A stretch of 64,000 bases of DNA, taken from positions 10,710,568 to 10,774,567 of the forward strand of contig CM033400.1 of NCBI GenBank assembly GCA_019426215.1, in the 5' to 3' direction. Each line of letters opens with the position of its first letter. Position 1 is the stretch's first letter. Made by a program: the position numbers and the translations under genes. This document shows positions 1 through 11,750 of the stretch, in pieces. This stretch comes from Buddleja alternifolia. Lineage: Eukaryota; Streptophyta; Magnoliopsida; Lamiales; Scrophulariaceae. The notes beneath the pieces are model-generated. The model ran no database searches and had not been told where the DNA came from. It saw only the letters and a program-made list of their open reading frames with translations.

Positions 1-972
1 CTCGGTTACACGTGGACTTTGAGAAGTAAACACTAACCGAACACCACTCTGAAAAAATATTCCCCACTCTGTACACTGTTTGGTCTAATAAGCTGTGCGC
101 TGGCCGCCTCATCGATCACGTTAAAATCAAAGAGTGGACGATCCGACATATGTGTTCGAGGGGAAGAAACAATGTAGAAGGAAAAAAGCTAAACCTAAAA
201 GGACCATCTGACTATCTATTGGAGTTAGCAAGTATGCATATTTTTAATTTAGCAGGAACAACCATACTCATTTACTTAGTTGGATAGAATCTTATCTTTG
301 CAACCATTTCAATGCAGCCAACCCGGCCACCATCGGCGATCCTAACCAACAACCACACAATCACGAAGCAAGCCTGACTGTTCACACATACCCATGATGC
401 GTAAAGCCCCAGCCAAACATGGCTCAGGCCATAAAACTAAACCAAACATCTTTTTGTATACAGAGATACGCACTTGAAAGAGAGGATCTTTAGTAAATTC
501 AAACAACGCAAACAATGGAACAAAGAACTAACAAGGAATAATTCCCACTAAATAAAGACCACAAAGCAAACAACTACGTCATAACCGCAAAACAAATATA
601 GCGACATAGCATATACTAACAAAGCTGCACTGGCAGTAAAACCCAAAAATAGCATTAAGGCAAGCGCACTTTAAAGTATAACAACAGATCAGCGATCGCA
701 AAAATGCCAAAAATAACATTATTATAACATGCATGAACAAATCCATACTGAGCAACGAACGCAAGCACAGGAAAAAAAGAATGCTGAAATAATTTTGGCC
801 ACACATCACAACATTACAACATGATGAGCACAATAACTTGAGAATCCGAGTTAGGAATCAATCCAATAAAATAACATTATAATATGTTATACAAAAACAC
901 ACGCAGTATCATTACGCAGATCACATGCGTATTGCACACAAACCAGTCATGATAGCACATTTAATAACTAAA

Positions 973-3723
973 CTACACAATTTTGGTCTCAGATGTATCA
1001 ATATTACTATCCACTTCACAACCGGTGCCAGTGCCAGAGTCTTCATCTCTTGATGTGGACATTACTGGAACCGTTTGTTGCCTCTCGATCTTGCTTCTAA
1101 GCTACCGCAAGAACCCAAATGACATACTGGAATGGAGGATATATGAATCTCGGGAGCAAGTCCCCGTGCTCAATAATAACTGATGAAGAATCATCTTCAC
1201 GTTCTTACGAAAGACTGAAGGAACAAGTGTCCTAAACCAAGCCCCCCATCTTCATTTCCCGGGTAATAGAGCTACGAAAACAAACACACACACACACACA
1301 CACACATCTTTCAATATACAACCATAAAAAATTGACATATTAGTTAAACTGACACCTGTTACCTTGCCTAACCTCTGAAATCTCAACGGAAATGAGTCGT
1401 TTCAGGCATCATGTACATGAATATAAATCAATTAAATTCCCTTGGCAATATCACAAGCCATCACACACTACATATTTACAAAACACCTCCATACAGCTTA
1501 CCCTACTAAGCCAATGATCGTGGCTTGTTTCCCAATAATGTATAGAACAAGTCTGAATTTGGCTTCAGCACGAACGCTCGGATCACCAAGTATAAGTTCA
1601 ATCCAAAGCACATTTCAATGATTTCCACAACTAACACGTTCAGCAGCTGAGCAAGTTTGCTTTTCCACCATGATCTGTATATGTAGGATCCACACAATGA
1701 CGGCACCAAGCAAAGTGGCCTAGAACAACAGCCAAACAACATACACTGTTTAAACGGTGGATTAAGAAGCTGCAAACTAGTCATCTTGAAAAAACATCAC
1801 AAAGTACACAGATTATCATAATAGAGCCTAATAGAACAACTGATTATAACTAGTTCATCGGCCAACGACAACTTAAAACAAGTGTCGTCCAATTGCATAC
1901 AAGATACACGGAACCAACACAAATGCATGGTCATACGTAAATCGCAAACAACACAGGAGTTAAAAAATGGTAAGCCGTCCTCCCGATCTGACGGAGCGGA
2001 AGCTAGTAACTTGAGAAGTTAAAGATCACGTCTTAAAATCCCGGATGATTCAAGAAAGTCTTGAAGATAAAATAACTCAAAATCTTTATTAATGATAAAA
2101 TTGTATCAAACAAAGACAAATAACTGCAGCAACTATTTATAGGAAATATAAGAAAGAATCCTAATTGAAATAAACTAGGACTCCTATTTCTACTCCTATT
2201 TAGACTCCAAAAACACTAGAATCCTAACGGACTCGAAACGCTACCAAATTTGACCCAAAAATACTTCACCTTACGAGATGACACGTGTAAAAATTTGGGC
2301 CCCATCCGACAACTAGACAATTAATTAAAAATAAAACAAAAACGCTGAAAATTGAAAAAAAACACTAAACGGACCGAACGAAGGCCTAAACGATGGAATT
2401 TGGGGTCGATCGGCTACCGTAAAACGGACCTACGAATTTGATTGGATTCGTCTCGAAAAGATCTTCGATTTGGTATATTGTGGGCCCCGTAACTCCAAGC
2501 AGATCAAAAGTTATGGCTGTTTGAAGTTTCGCCGACAACGTTACGCTTGTTTTTCACTTTTCTTCCTTCGAACCTATCTAAAAACATGTCGGCTTCTTGT
2601 TCTACATCACGATCCCAAAGTAAAAGTCTCCAACAAATGCGAGATCAACGGACCTCAAAAGATTTCACAGATGCGCGATCGACAATCAACACCAAGTCAA
2701 CATAGCCCAATTTATAGTCACATGCAAAGGGCAAAAAGAGAATATGAAATAGTACAAAATACACGTGTGCGATGCACTCTATACAAGCCCTGTAGCTAAG
2801 AAAAATGATCAAAAAGTTCCATTTTCTACACGCAACTACCACTGCAACTAAACCCTACGCGCGGAACAAAATAGTCCCATTAACTATTCAGGACATGCAC
2901 ATTAGATCAACTAAGCACAACGCTATGACTAAACTAATACAATAGCATGCTTGCAAAGCAACATTACGAACTCGTATGCACTAATACCACCAAGGCGTTG
3001 TTATTACTCTCCTAATATAATAAAACATGTTCGTAAATGGATCAGCAAGCTCGCCCGCCATAATGTCACTTCAGCTTCATTGTGCTTATGATAGGCTTAC
3101 GATCAAAGTCTTCATCCGAATCATTTGTGCAATTACAACATCATCAAGTAGTGCAATTTCAACGTATTAATACGGTAACACAAAATGGCGAAGTTTCATT
3201 TCACCTACCATGCAAACGCAGCTGTCTTTGAGCCCTGGTCTCGGCAACACATGTAGAGTCCTCCAAAAGATCAACAACAACTTTTCCCTTTGATATCGAC
3301 TGACCCAGCAAACTGGCCTCGCCATCAGATTTATCTACAAAAATACAGCAATCAAACTTAATCTTACAAAATAGAGACGCAACCAAGAAACTTATAAATC
3401 TAGCATAACAATCCTCAAGCAAGGAATCCGACACTGCATCTATAGAAGTACTATACGGAAGATCGCCCTCGTCATTGACCATAGACTTCCCCTTCAGCTC
3501 TGTATTACCCAAATCATTGGATACACTATATGCCTCATCTGAGAAAGTCCATTCAGCTAATAAACATCAATTTGACATGACAACATATGCACGTATGCCC
3601 AAATTAAAAGCTTCGCCTCCACCCAACGAATGACATACAATATCATCCATGGGAACGTCCCCTGATCCTTTCCCATGTTCTGTAGTTCCACCGTCTATGT
3701 GTGAAAATTTATTAGGCGACTTA
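973..3723 (-). pseudogene. RPA70-like gene, 3' exons (downstream of the Copia insertion)
   Basis: This is the 3' part of the minus-strand RPA-like gene whose 5' part lies at 13246-15257. Reading leftward, the exon broken by the Copia element continues at 3723-3611 in an open frame (SPNKFSHIDGGTTEHGKG). Further exon-like blocks follow at about 3530-3400 (DEAYSVSNDLGNTELKGKS) and at 3334-3209, the latter bounded by a TAG acceptor and a GTAGG donor (residues KVVVDLLEDSTCVAETRAQ). A terminal exon at 1096-973 has a TTAG acceptor, the acidic tail DEDSGTGTGCEVDSNIDTSE and a stop at 973-975. The tail is Ser/Asp/Glu-rich and shows no domain I recognise; plant RPA1-like proteins often carry variable C-terminal extensions. 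Splice sites were read by eye and the 1097-3208 stretch would be a long intron. The exact model is uncertain. Confidence 0.5.
1097..3208. other. Putative long intron or spacer of the RPA-like gene
   Basis: No coding region is supported here. It holds a (CA)n microsatellite at about 1283-1306. A stretch at about 2030-2830 resembles degenerate LTR-type DNA (short palindromic and GGGCCC-containing blocks), but I found no paired repeat to prove this. Short open frames here lack family motifs. Confidence 0.4.
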
Positions 3724-5341
3724 TGTTAGGTATATGCCCTAGATGCCAAAGAGGACAAACAGATTGTATAGGGTATTCAATTATGTTGTACAGACTGATG
3801 ATAATAAAGGCAATTATTATTATGTTCAATTGAACAAACAATCCTTGTGTATCGAGGTTGACTCTTCACCCTTTATGGAATAAAGATGTGGCACGAGGAG
3901 AGTCTTATTCTTGATCACTCAAAAGGGTTCGCAAGTCAAGGAATCTTGATTGGGCATTAAGATTTGACTTGTATGACACATGCTCTGACAAGGAGTATCA
4001 GTCGAACACTATGGGATAGTGAGAACACGTGTCCTAGATATATTAATAGAATTGATATATTCGAACACGGCTCACAGTAATCTGATCACATGGGTATTTA
4101 CTTGGTGACTGTCAATGATTGGATTACTGACCATAATAGTATGCGTGGGCCTTAGACCTGAGTGTTCATGATCAATGTGCTTGTGCTATTTAATCTGTTA
4201 CTAGAGTAGTTAGGTCCAACTCACCCTTTGATGGGGCCGACCTCGAAGTGCTATCTCAATGAGTCAAGTAGCAGTTGTTCAGTGATCACCAAGATGGGAT
4301 TCACTGTCTCAATAGTAAACGAGAAAGTATCATGTGCAATCATATGCATATGAAATTATAAGTTTTTGGCCAAAGCAATGAAACTAACTCACGTGAGACA
4401 TGGAGGGTAGTTTGGTAATTTCATCATGATGTGATTACATGCATAGTATCAAGTTTAGTGAGTTTGACATAAACCATGACTCTCACTTGATCGTGATACG
4501 TCAGTGAAGGGCTTATACTCATATGGTATTTATGGTCCAGAGGTTCGTAAATGATTCGTTCATTTCATACTCAATTGGGTTACGATGTGAGTCCACGGGA
4601 CTGGCTAGGTGACACTCACATCCTTTGGTAATTCCTCCCATTGCCAATTGAGACGAACCTAAAGAGTTGCGTTGTAAGAAACGAACAGAATTTCTTTTTG
4701 TGTTAATCTTTTAGAAAGATATAATTAAATGGACACATTGATTTATTGGTTAAATCAATAAATTAAATATTTAATTTAATTAGATTAAATTAAATTATTT
4801 AATTGGAGAATTAATTAAATAGAATTAATTAATTATTTTATATGCATTGGAATTTAAATAGGATTTAAATCAATACATGTTAAAAGGCGGGCTAAGTTGA
4901 ATGGGCCAACTTAAAGCCCAGCCACGTCCATGTGGAGCCCTAGGGGGCAGCCACTTAGGAGTCCTAAAGGACTCTGACTTGTTTGTTAAGTCAAGGAGTT
5001 ATAAGATAACTCCAACACTCACAAGTCATAAATAACCCTAGTTGCATAACACACAAAAAGAAGAGAATCCTCCCACCCCAAAAATTCGCCCTAGCCGTCC
5101 ACCACCATAGTCGAGGGAATTTTTGGAGATCTTTTGAAGGTTCGTTTCGCGTGCATCTTTAGAGATAGGAGCTCAAGGAGTTGCTGTTACGCGAAGATTT
5201 ATTACAAAATCGATAAGGTCAATCTATTTCGTTTAGTTTTTGGGAAACTATTTAAAATGATTAATTCTGTTAATGTGATCCATGTTTAGGAATCCGAAAA
5301 ATTTCATTCAGCTGCGTTTTTACTCCGATGGAGTCCTGACG
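3724..5341 (+). repeat. 5' LTR of the Copia element
   Basis: This copy starts TGTTAGGTATATGCCC and is near-identical to 11751-13240. Its last base is G where the 3' copy has A (CCTGACG versus CCTGACA). It keeps about 143 bp (roughly 3860-4003) that the 3' LTR has lost, so the two LTRs differ in length (1618 versus 1490 bp). Confidence 0.93.
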
Positions 5342-5342
5342 G

Positions 5343-5358
5343 TGGTATCAGAGTCGAC
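5343..5358 (+). other. Primer-binding site of the Copia element
   Basis: TGGTATCAGAGT begins one base after the 5' LTR. It is complementary to the 3' end of plant initiator methionine tRNA, the usual Copia primer. Confidence 0.9.
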
Positions 5359-6961
5359 TTTAATGCGATTAATGATTTTTCGCATTTGAGATTATGTTGG
5401 CAATATTAGATTTTTTAAAATTAGATTTTTATGGGTTTAATATTGGACATTGAAACTAAAATTTTGAAAATTTTATCGCCCTGAATTCGTCACCCCAATT
5501 ACGCCATTGCGACGCCGACGACGGCGCGTGCCGCCGCTGCGCTTTAGCAGTAACAGAAAAACCAAAAAAAGAAGAAGGAAAAAGGGGTGGCGGCACCTAG
5601 AAATGGCGATGGCCTGCCGCCTCGACGCTTTTCGCCAAGCACGTGTGTGCTGGACCATGTTGGGTCGGGCCCAGCCTGCGATTAATAATATTATATATGT
5701 TTATATATGTATAATTATTAATAATTATTGGGTTTGACCCAATAGATAAATTTGACCCGAGATTTGTCAAACTCCCTTTTACCTAATAAAATGATTTTGT
5801 TTTTCCTAAAATTAAATTGGATTTGACTTTTGTAATTAAATTGGATTCAATTATGTCATAAATTAAAGTTTGGAATTTTATTTATGATTAATGACGATTA
5901 AATAAATAGGATTTATTTTTGGGCTAGATTTAATTTTTCAAAATAATTAAGAATAAGTTAGACTTATTTCTTAAATAATAAATTGGATTTATTCTTTTAA
6001 ATTGAATTTAAATTTACTTTTTCATAATTAAATTAGATTTAATTAAGTATGAATTTCTTTTCGATTTTAAAAGTAAAATCCAACATGATCTTGAACAGTT
6101 TATTTACATGCTTTGATGTATGTAGGGGATGCATCCATGGACTTAGGGTTTTACCGTTTTGTATTATCTGGGTTGTATTAGGCCAAATAATGCCCCCCAG
6201 TTTGTACTTTTAATTTTGGTAGTATAATGTATAGGGCGCTTCAATGTTTTGTAACTAGTAAAGGTAGGACCTTCTTGAAGCTTGGAGCCCGGAGCATATC
6301 AAGATTAGATTTGATATAGGCCCCTATCCCCTTGACTGATCTATTGGCTTAGGTCAATCTAGAATGTTCATGGATAGCATGTTGATAGAAGAACTAAGTT
6401 TTCTATTAATGCATGGCTTAGAGTAATTCCACATATGCGCTAATTGGATTAATGTGCGAAGTGAGACTTTAATTAATTAACAAATTCTCCCGAAGCAATC
6501 ATACTAAGTAAGGGGTATTGGATTTCCCGACTCTCCATCAAACTTAGAGACATAGAGTTATGAGTTGTGCATGGCATCGTCCCGACTAATGGGGGTTATG
6601 CATAAACTCATAATTCGAAGATCTCTAAGTGCATTTGATGCCATCGGTCGAAGCAAATCTCATCCCATACTCATAATTACTTAGATGGATCGCCACCAAT
6701 ATTCCGTTACAGGATGAGGTTAAGTGATCCATGAGCAAAAAGGGGATTGAACCATCAGTTGGACTGATTGGCGTGGCACGCCACTTTGAAATTTTTAATG
6801 AGCCATACATTGTTACAAATTGTAACTCATTGAACATTTTGAAGAACTCAATCACTCACTACAGAATCTGTCCAACGAGATTTCCGTTCATTGCAGTGGA
6901 AGTGCAATGGCTCGAAAAATATAGTGGGAGCCAAGTTAAAATCCTGATTTTACTTGGGTAC
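5359..6961 (+). other. Copia untranslated leader
   Basis: This AT-rich leader between the primer site and gag has no convincing coding region. Small frames around 5473-5737 and 6625-6970 have no family motifs. A normal leader would lead straight into gag, but here the inverted solo LTR intervenes. Confidence 0.6.
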
Positions 6962-8506
6962 TGTTGGTAATTATACGAATAAAACGCAGCGGAAAGTAAA
7001 TTTAATTCCCAAAGCCCGAATCATCTCTAATCCTCGTGTTTAATTGTGTATAGAAAAATTACCGTTCTCGCGTATGTTGATTTCTGAACGTGATCCTTTT
7101 GTCTAACGCCGAATTTGCCAACGTCTCTAATTCGTCATGCCGGAATCAAAAACAAAAAACTCCTCCTTTTTTCCTTGTCAAAGACGGCTAGAGAGAGAGA
7201 GAGGTGGGAGACTTTTTCTTGGAGAGAAAGTTATGTAAATTGCCTTGTGTTATTTTTCACCTTGTGATATATTTATATCATTACGAAACAATAACACTAG
7301 CATGCAAGAGCCATATTTGGGCGTCTATTTGGCCGCCCTTTAGTGGGCTCGGAAGCCTTCGGGCTTTCGTCTTGCTTGCTAATTAATTAATCGGATAATT
7401 TATTTATCCAATAAATAAATTGATAATCCAATTAATTCAATTTCTAATTAATTTATAATTCAATTTCTCCAAGAAATTAATTAACTCATTAATTTAATTA
7501 ATTAATTAAATTATCAAATAATTAATTAATTAATTATGGCATCCAATGCTGTGAATTTCTCTCAAGTCTTTTTCCCATGTTTTTCCTTTTGCACTTCCTT
7601 TAAGCGCGACTCTTTAGGTTCGTCTCAAAAGGCAATTGGGAGGAATCCAAAGGGGTGTGAGTGACACCTAGCCAGTCTCATGGCTCACACCGTAACCCAA
7701 TTGAGAATGAATGAATAGGATCATTCCAAACCTTTACGCCGTGAATATCGTACGTGTACAAACCTTTGATTCTTATATCCCAGTCAAGTAAGAGTCATGG
7801 TTTAAAGTCAAACTCATATAACTTGACCATATGCCTAAGCTCATACTAAGTCGAGGTATTTAAATGCTTTGGCCAAAGACTTTCATCCTCACTTATTCAT
7901 GATCGCATAGGATATTTTACTCATTCACTTATGAGAGAATAAATTCCATATTGCAAATCAGTTAACAATGATACTTGCCCATCAAGTCGCACTTCGAGGT
8001 CGATTCCACCAACAGGTGATTTGAATCTAACTACTCTAATGACAAACTTGATGTCACAAGTACATCTTCAACTCGATTTCTCAAGTCAGAGGTTCACACG
8101 TACCTATCACTACTTATCAGTTTCATCATTGACAGTCCAACTGACACGTCTATGATATAAGTTCCCACTACCATTTCCATAGTGTACGACTGGCACTTTC
8201 TCTGTCGAAATTTACATCATACAAGTCTTTATTCACTATTGATGCCCAATCAATATTTCTTAGACTTGCGAACCCTTTTAGATGTCAAGGGTCAAACCAT
8301 TTTAGTGCCTTTCCTCCTATCCCATAGGAGGTAGAAGGTTCGCCTTGTCATCAAGGACTTTACGTTGTTTATTCACACCTTATAAATGCCTATAAGAAAA
8401 CAACAATCAACTGCCTTATATTAATAGAAAAATCATAGTTTAGTTACAATGTTTATGCCCTATAAATCTATCCTCTTTATGGCATTCGAGGGCATATAAT
8501 CTAACA
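6962..8506 (-). mobile_element. Solo LTR of a related Copia family, nested and inverted
   Basis: On the plus strand the segment starts TGTTGG and ends CTAACA. It is flanked by a perfect 5-bp duplication, GGTAC, at 6957-6961 and 8507-8511. Read on the minus strand it begins TGTTAGATTATATGCCCTC, closely resembling the host element's LTR start. The internal block around 7620-7690 is the reverse complement of the host LTR block at about 4590-4670. No internal region is attached, so it is a solo LTR left by recombination between LTRs. Confidence 0.93.
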
Positions 8507-8571
8507 GGTACAACATAATTATCTAATAAAATCTTGATTTATTTTCTGCAGTCAATAATATCTTTCTCAAA

Positions 8572-9413
8572 ATGGTTAACCCACTAAAAGTTTTGCTTGA
8601 AAAGAACGTTTTGAATGGCCAGAACTTCTCTGATTGGAACAGAGCATTGAGGAAGGTCCTCAATGATGAAACACTAAAGTATATGCTGAAATTGGATCGA
8701 CCACTCAGGCCTGGGGTCGATGAGGATGATTCAATTCACATAAATATTCAAATTGGGTATCCAATGCTCGTAAAGTAAGGGATTACATGTTGAACTCCAT
8801 GTGCAGTGAATTTAGACGCACTCTTGAAGACATGGATAGTCCAAAGTCAATCATGAAGCACTTGGAGGATATGTTCGGGAAGAACGGAAAATCTCTTACA
8901 TATTTCATTTCCAAGGAATTGTTCAACACAAAGATGAAGGAGCATGAGGATGTTGACGAGCATGTTTTGAAGATGATCTGCATGTTAGAAAGACTACGAT
9001 CCTTGGATTTCTACATGAATTTCCACCTCCAGGTGGACCTCATTCTCCAATCATTCCCTAGATCTTTCTTAGATTTTGTCATCAATTTTGACATTGATGA
9101 CATTGAAGGGTCGCTCTCAGTACTTATGAGTCAACTGATAAATGCGCAACAATGTAGCAGGACGAAGTGGGGTGCATTCCAAATTCCGATTATTTTGAAC
9201 AATACTGAATTGGCTGGGAAAATCAGGGAACCCAAATCGACTAGAACTCAGAACTTGAAGACCAAGGGTCCAAAGAAGACAGACATGTGTCTTCACTGCT
9301 GTGAGATGGGACATTGAAAACGCAATTGTCCTAAGCTGAAGGTAGAGATTGCTTCAGGTATAGAACTTAATGTTTTGAAAACAAATTGTTCTGTTACTAT
9401 ATTTACTTCTTCC
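8572..9413 (+). pseudogene. Copia gag polyprotein remnant
   Basis: The start at 8572 gives MVNPLKVLLEKNVLNG and a typical Copia Gag N-terminus (NFSDWNRALRKVL). A frameshift before about 8755 moves the reading frame, which resumes as SNARKVRDYMLNSM and runs through the UBN2-type gag domain. The nucleocapsid zinc knuckle is present (CLHCCEMGH, then KRNCPK), but a TGA at 9315-9317 replaces the residue after GH, where Trp (TGG) is usual. A second in-frame stop lies at 9414-9416, just before the protease motif. The encoded protein would package element RNA, but it cannot be made intact. Confidence 0.88.
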
Positions 9414-9416
9414 TAG

Positions 9417-10550
9417 ATTCTAGACTCCAGGGCTAGTGCTCATGTGTGTGTTTTGAATCAGGAGCTGGAAAAAAGTAAGAGGCTGGAGCATGGAGAAGTG
9501 ATGATCAATGTTGGAATCGGACATATTGTAGCAACCACACACATTGGCACCACTTCAATTAGACTATTTACTGGACATTTATTATTGTTAGACAATTGCC
9601 TTGTTTTGCCCAATGGGCTAAAGAATATTATTTCTATTCCTGTTTTGGTGAGGAAAGGATATTTATTTTCCTTTGTAAACAATTCTTGCGACATTTATTT
9701 TAGAAATGAATGTGTTGGTTGTGCGTCTTTAATAAATGGTTTATACTATATTAATGTCCAAAATAATTGTAGTGTCAATGTTGTAACAAGAAAATATGGT
9801 TTGTATGATACAAACCTAAGACAACTCTGGCATTTAAGACTGGGTCATATCGGGGATCATAGACTACACGAGTTAGAAGATGATGGAGTCATAAACTCGT
9901 TGGGACCGGATCCCTATCCCATTTGTGAGTCTTGCATCGAAGGCAAGATGACCAAGTCCCCCTTCACAGGGAAATTTGAAAGGGCCTATGAAGTCTTAGG
10001 ATTAGTTCATACAGATGTGTTCCGCGGTGGTTTTCAATACTTCATTACATTTACCGATGACCATTCTAGGTATGGCTACGTGTATTTGATGAAGTATAAA
10101 TCTGAATCATTAGAACGGTTCATTAAATTTAAGACTTTGGTCGAAAATCAAAGTGGGCATCATATTAAGGCGCTTCGATCTGACCAAGGTGGCGAGTATA
10201 TGAGTGCCGAATTTGACCAGTTCTTAAGAGAACATGACATACTGTTACAGCTAACTCCTCCGGCCACTCCACAATTAAATGGCATAGCAGAGCGAAGGAA
10301 TCGAACTCTATTAGACATGGTTCGATCCATTCTCAGCTACACGGATTTGCCCATTTCATTGTGGGGGCATGCATTGCTTACAACTGCTCACATTTTGAAC
10401 AGGTGTCCCTCCAAGTCTGTTCCTAACACACCGTATCAGATGTGGCGTAGAAGGAATCCTAATCTGAAGCACATCAGGATATGGAGTTGCCCTGCCTATG
10501 TGAAAATGACCAAGGCCGAGAAGTTGGGGGCTAGGTCCTTGAAAGGATGA
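9417..10550 (+). pseudogene. Copia pol remnant: protease, GAG-pre-integrase, integrase
   Basis: The protease active-site segment is LDSRASAHVC, where families usually have DSGAS or DTG. A pre-integrase zinc-binding HHCC segment follows (LWHLRLGHIGDHRLH, then ICESCIEGKM). The integrase core shows all three acidic positions: D in HTDVF, D in LRSDQGGEY and E in NGIAERRNR. About nine residues normally lying between HTDV and RGGFQYF are missing. The frame is open from 9444 to 10550, then stops. The frame has no ATG at its start, as expected for a cleaved polyprotein. Confidence 0.9.
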
Positions 10551-11735
10551 TTCGTTGGATAAACGAGGATTCCATGGGATACCTTTTCTACCGGCATGAT
10601 GATCAAACAATCATCATTGCCTTACAGGCTGTCTTTCTCGAGGAAGAGTTCATTCGAGAAGGTGGAACTGGTAGAAGTATTGTTCTAGAGAACAAAATGA
10701 ATCTCCTTTGGAAGACACTGTTCAAGGGACCCAATCCGAACCGGGAACGACACAACCATCAATGCGCAGGTCAGCTAGAGTATCTCAACCGCATGAGAGA
10801 TATGGTTATCTACTACAGGGAGAGCATAACATGTATGCAGTAGTAGAAGGGTACCAGGAAGAGCATAACATGTCTGGACTCTGACCGATCGACCCAAGGG
10901 TATTGTACCCATTGGATGTAAATGGATCTACAAGAGAAAGATTGGTCCAATTGGCGAGGTGGATACCTATAAGCCCAGGCCAGTGGCGAAAGGGTATAGT
11001 CAAAAAGAGGGCATTGACTATGAGGAAACCTTTTCACCAGTAGCTATGATCAAATCATTAGAATTCTACTTTCGATAGCTGCATATCTGGATTATGAAAT
11101 CTGGCAAATGGGTGTGAGGGTCTTGAATGGATTCCAAGCGTGGTGAGTAGGTTTCAAGCTAACCTGGGCAAAGAACATTGGATCGCCGTAAAATCTATCT
11201 TGAAGTACTTGAGAAGAACTAAAGATATGTTTATGGTGTATGGCAATGGAGAATTGAAAGTGGACATTTATACTGATTCTGATTTCCAGTCAGATATCGA
11301 TGACCGAAAATCCACTTCTGGGTTCATATTCACTTTGAACAGTGGAACAGTGTCTTAGAAAAGTTCCATGAAAAGCACCTGCTGATTCGACCACTGAAGC
11401 TGAATATGTGGCTGCCTCTAAGAAGTTGTTTGGATTAAGAAGTTCATGGCTGAACTTCAAATTGTTCCTAGTGTGGAGCTTCCGTTGCCACTATGGTGTG
11501 ACAATAATGGAGCCATTGCGCAAGCTAGGGAACCAAGGTGTCACAACAAATACAGACACACAGAGAAGAGATATCATATAATATGAGAAATCGTTGGAAG
11601 AGGCGACATCGCCCCGTGCAGAAAATAACCTCAGTGGAAAACATGGTTGACCCACTCACTAAGCCATTGGTGCAGGCGGTGCTAGAGAAACATCTTGAGA
11701 AGATGGGTATTAGATACTATAGCGATTGGCATTGA
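10547..11735 (+). pseudogene. Copia reverse transcriptase / RNase H remnant
   Basis: The pieces are in several frames. Linker residues come first (QAVFLEEEFIREGGTG), then the RT N-terminal motif [16 protein letters not shown] and [13 protein letters not shown] at about 10905-11040. The central RT with the YVDD catalytic site is absent: sequence passes at about 11100-11150 directly to the late RT/RNase H region (KEHWIAVKSILKYLRRTKD, then DRKSTSGFIF). A final segment ends VEKHLEKMG-like at 11735. Loss of the catalytic core means no active reverse transcriptase. Confidence 0.87.
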
Positions 11736-11737
11736 GT

Positions 11738-11750
11738 GCAAGCGGGAGAT
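11738..11750 (+). other. Polypurine tract of the Copia element
   Basis: AAGCGGGAGAT lies immediately before the 3' LTR, the position where plus-strand DNA synthesis is primed. Confidence 0.75.

Noticed and set aside
5473..5737. Arg-rich frames in the Copia leader
   Set aside because: They arise from a CGACGCCGACGACGG run; no start context or homology, and it lies in untranslated leader.
9458..11037. Minus-strand frames at 9458-9694, 10356-10610 and 10806-11037
   Set aside because: They are antisense to Copia pol with no recognised motif.
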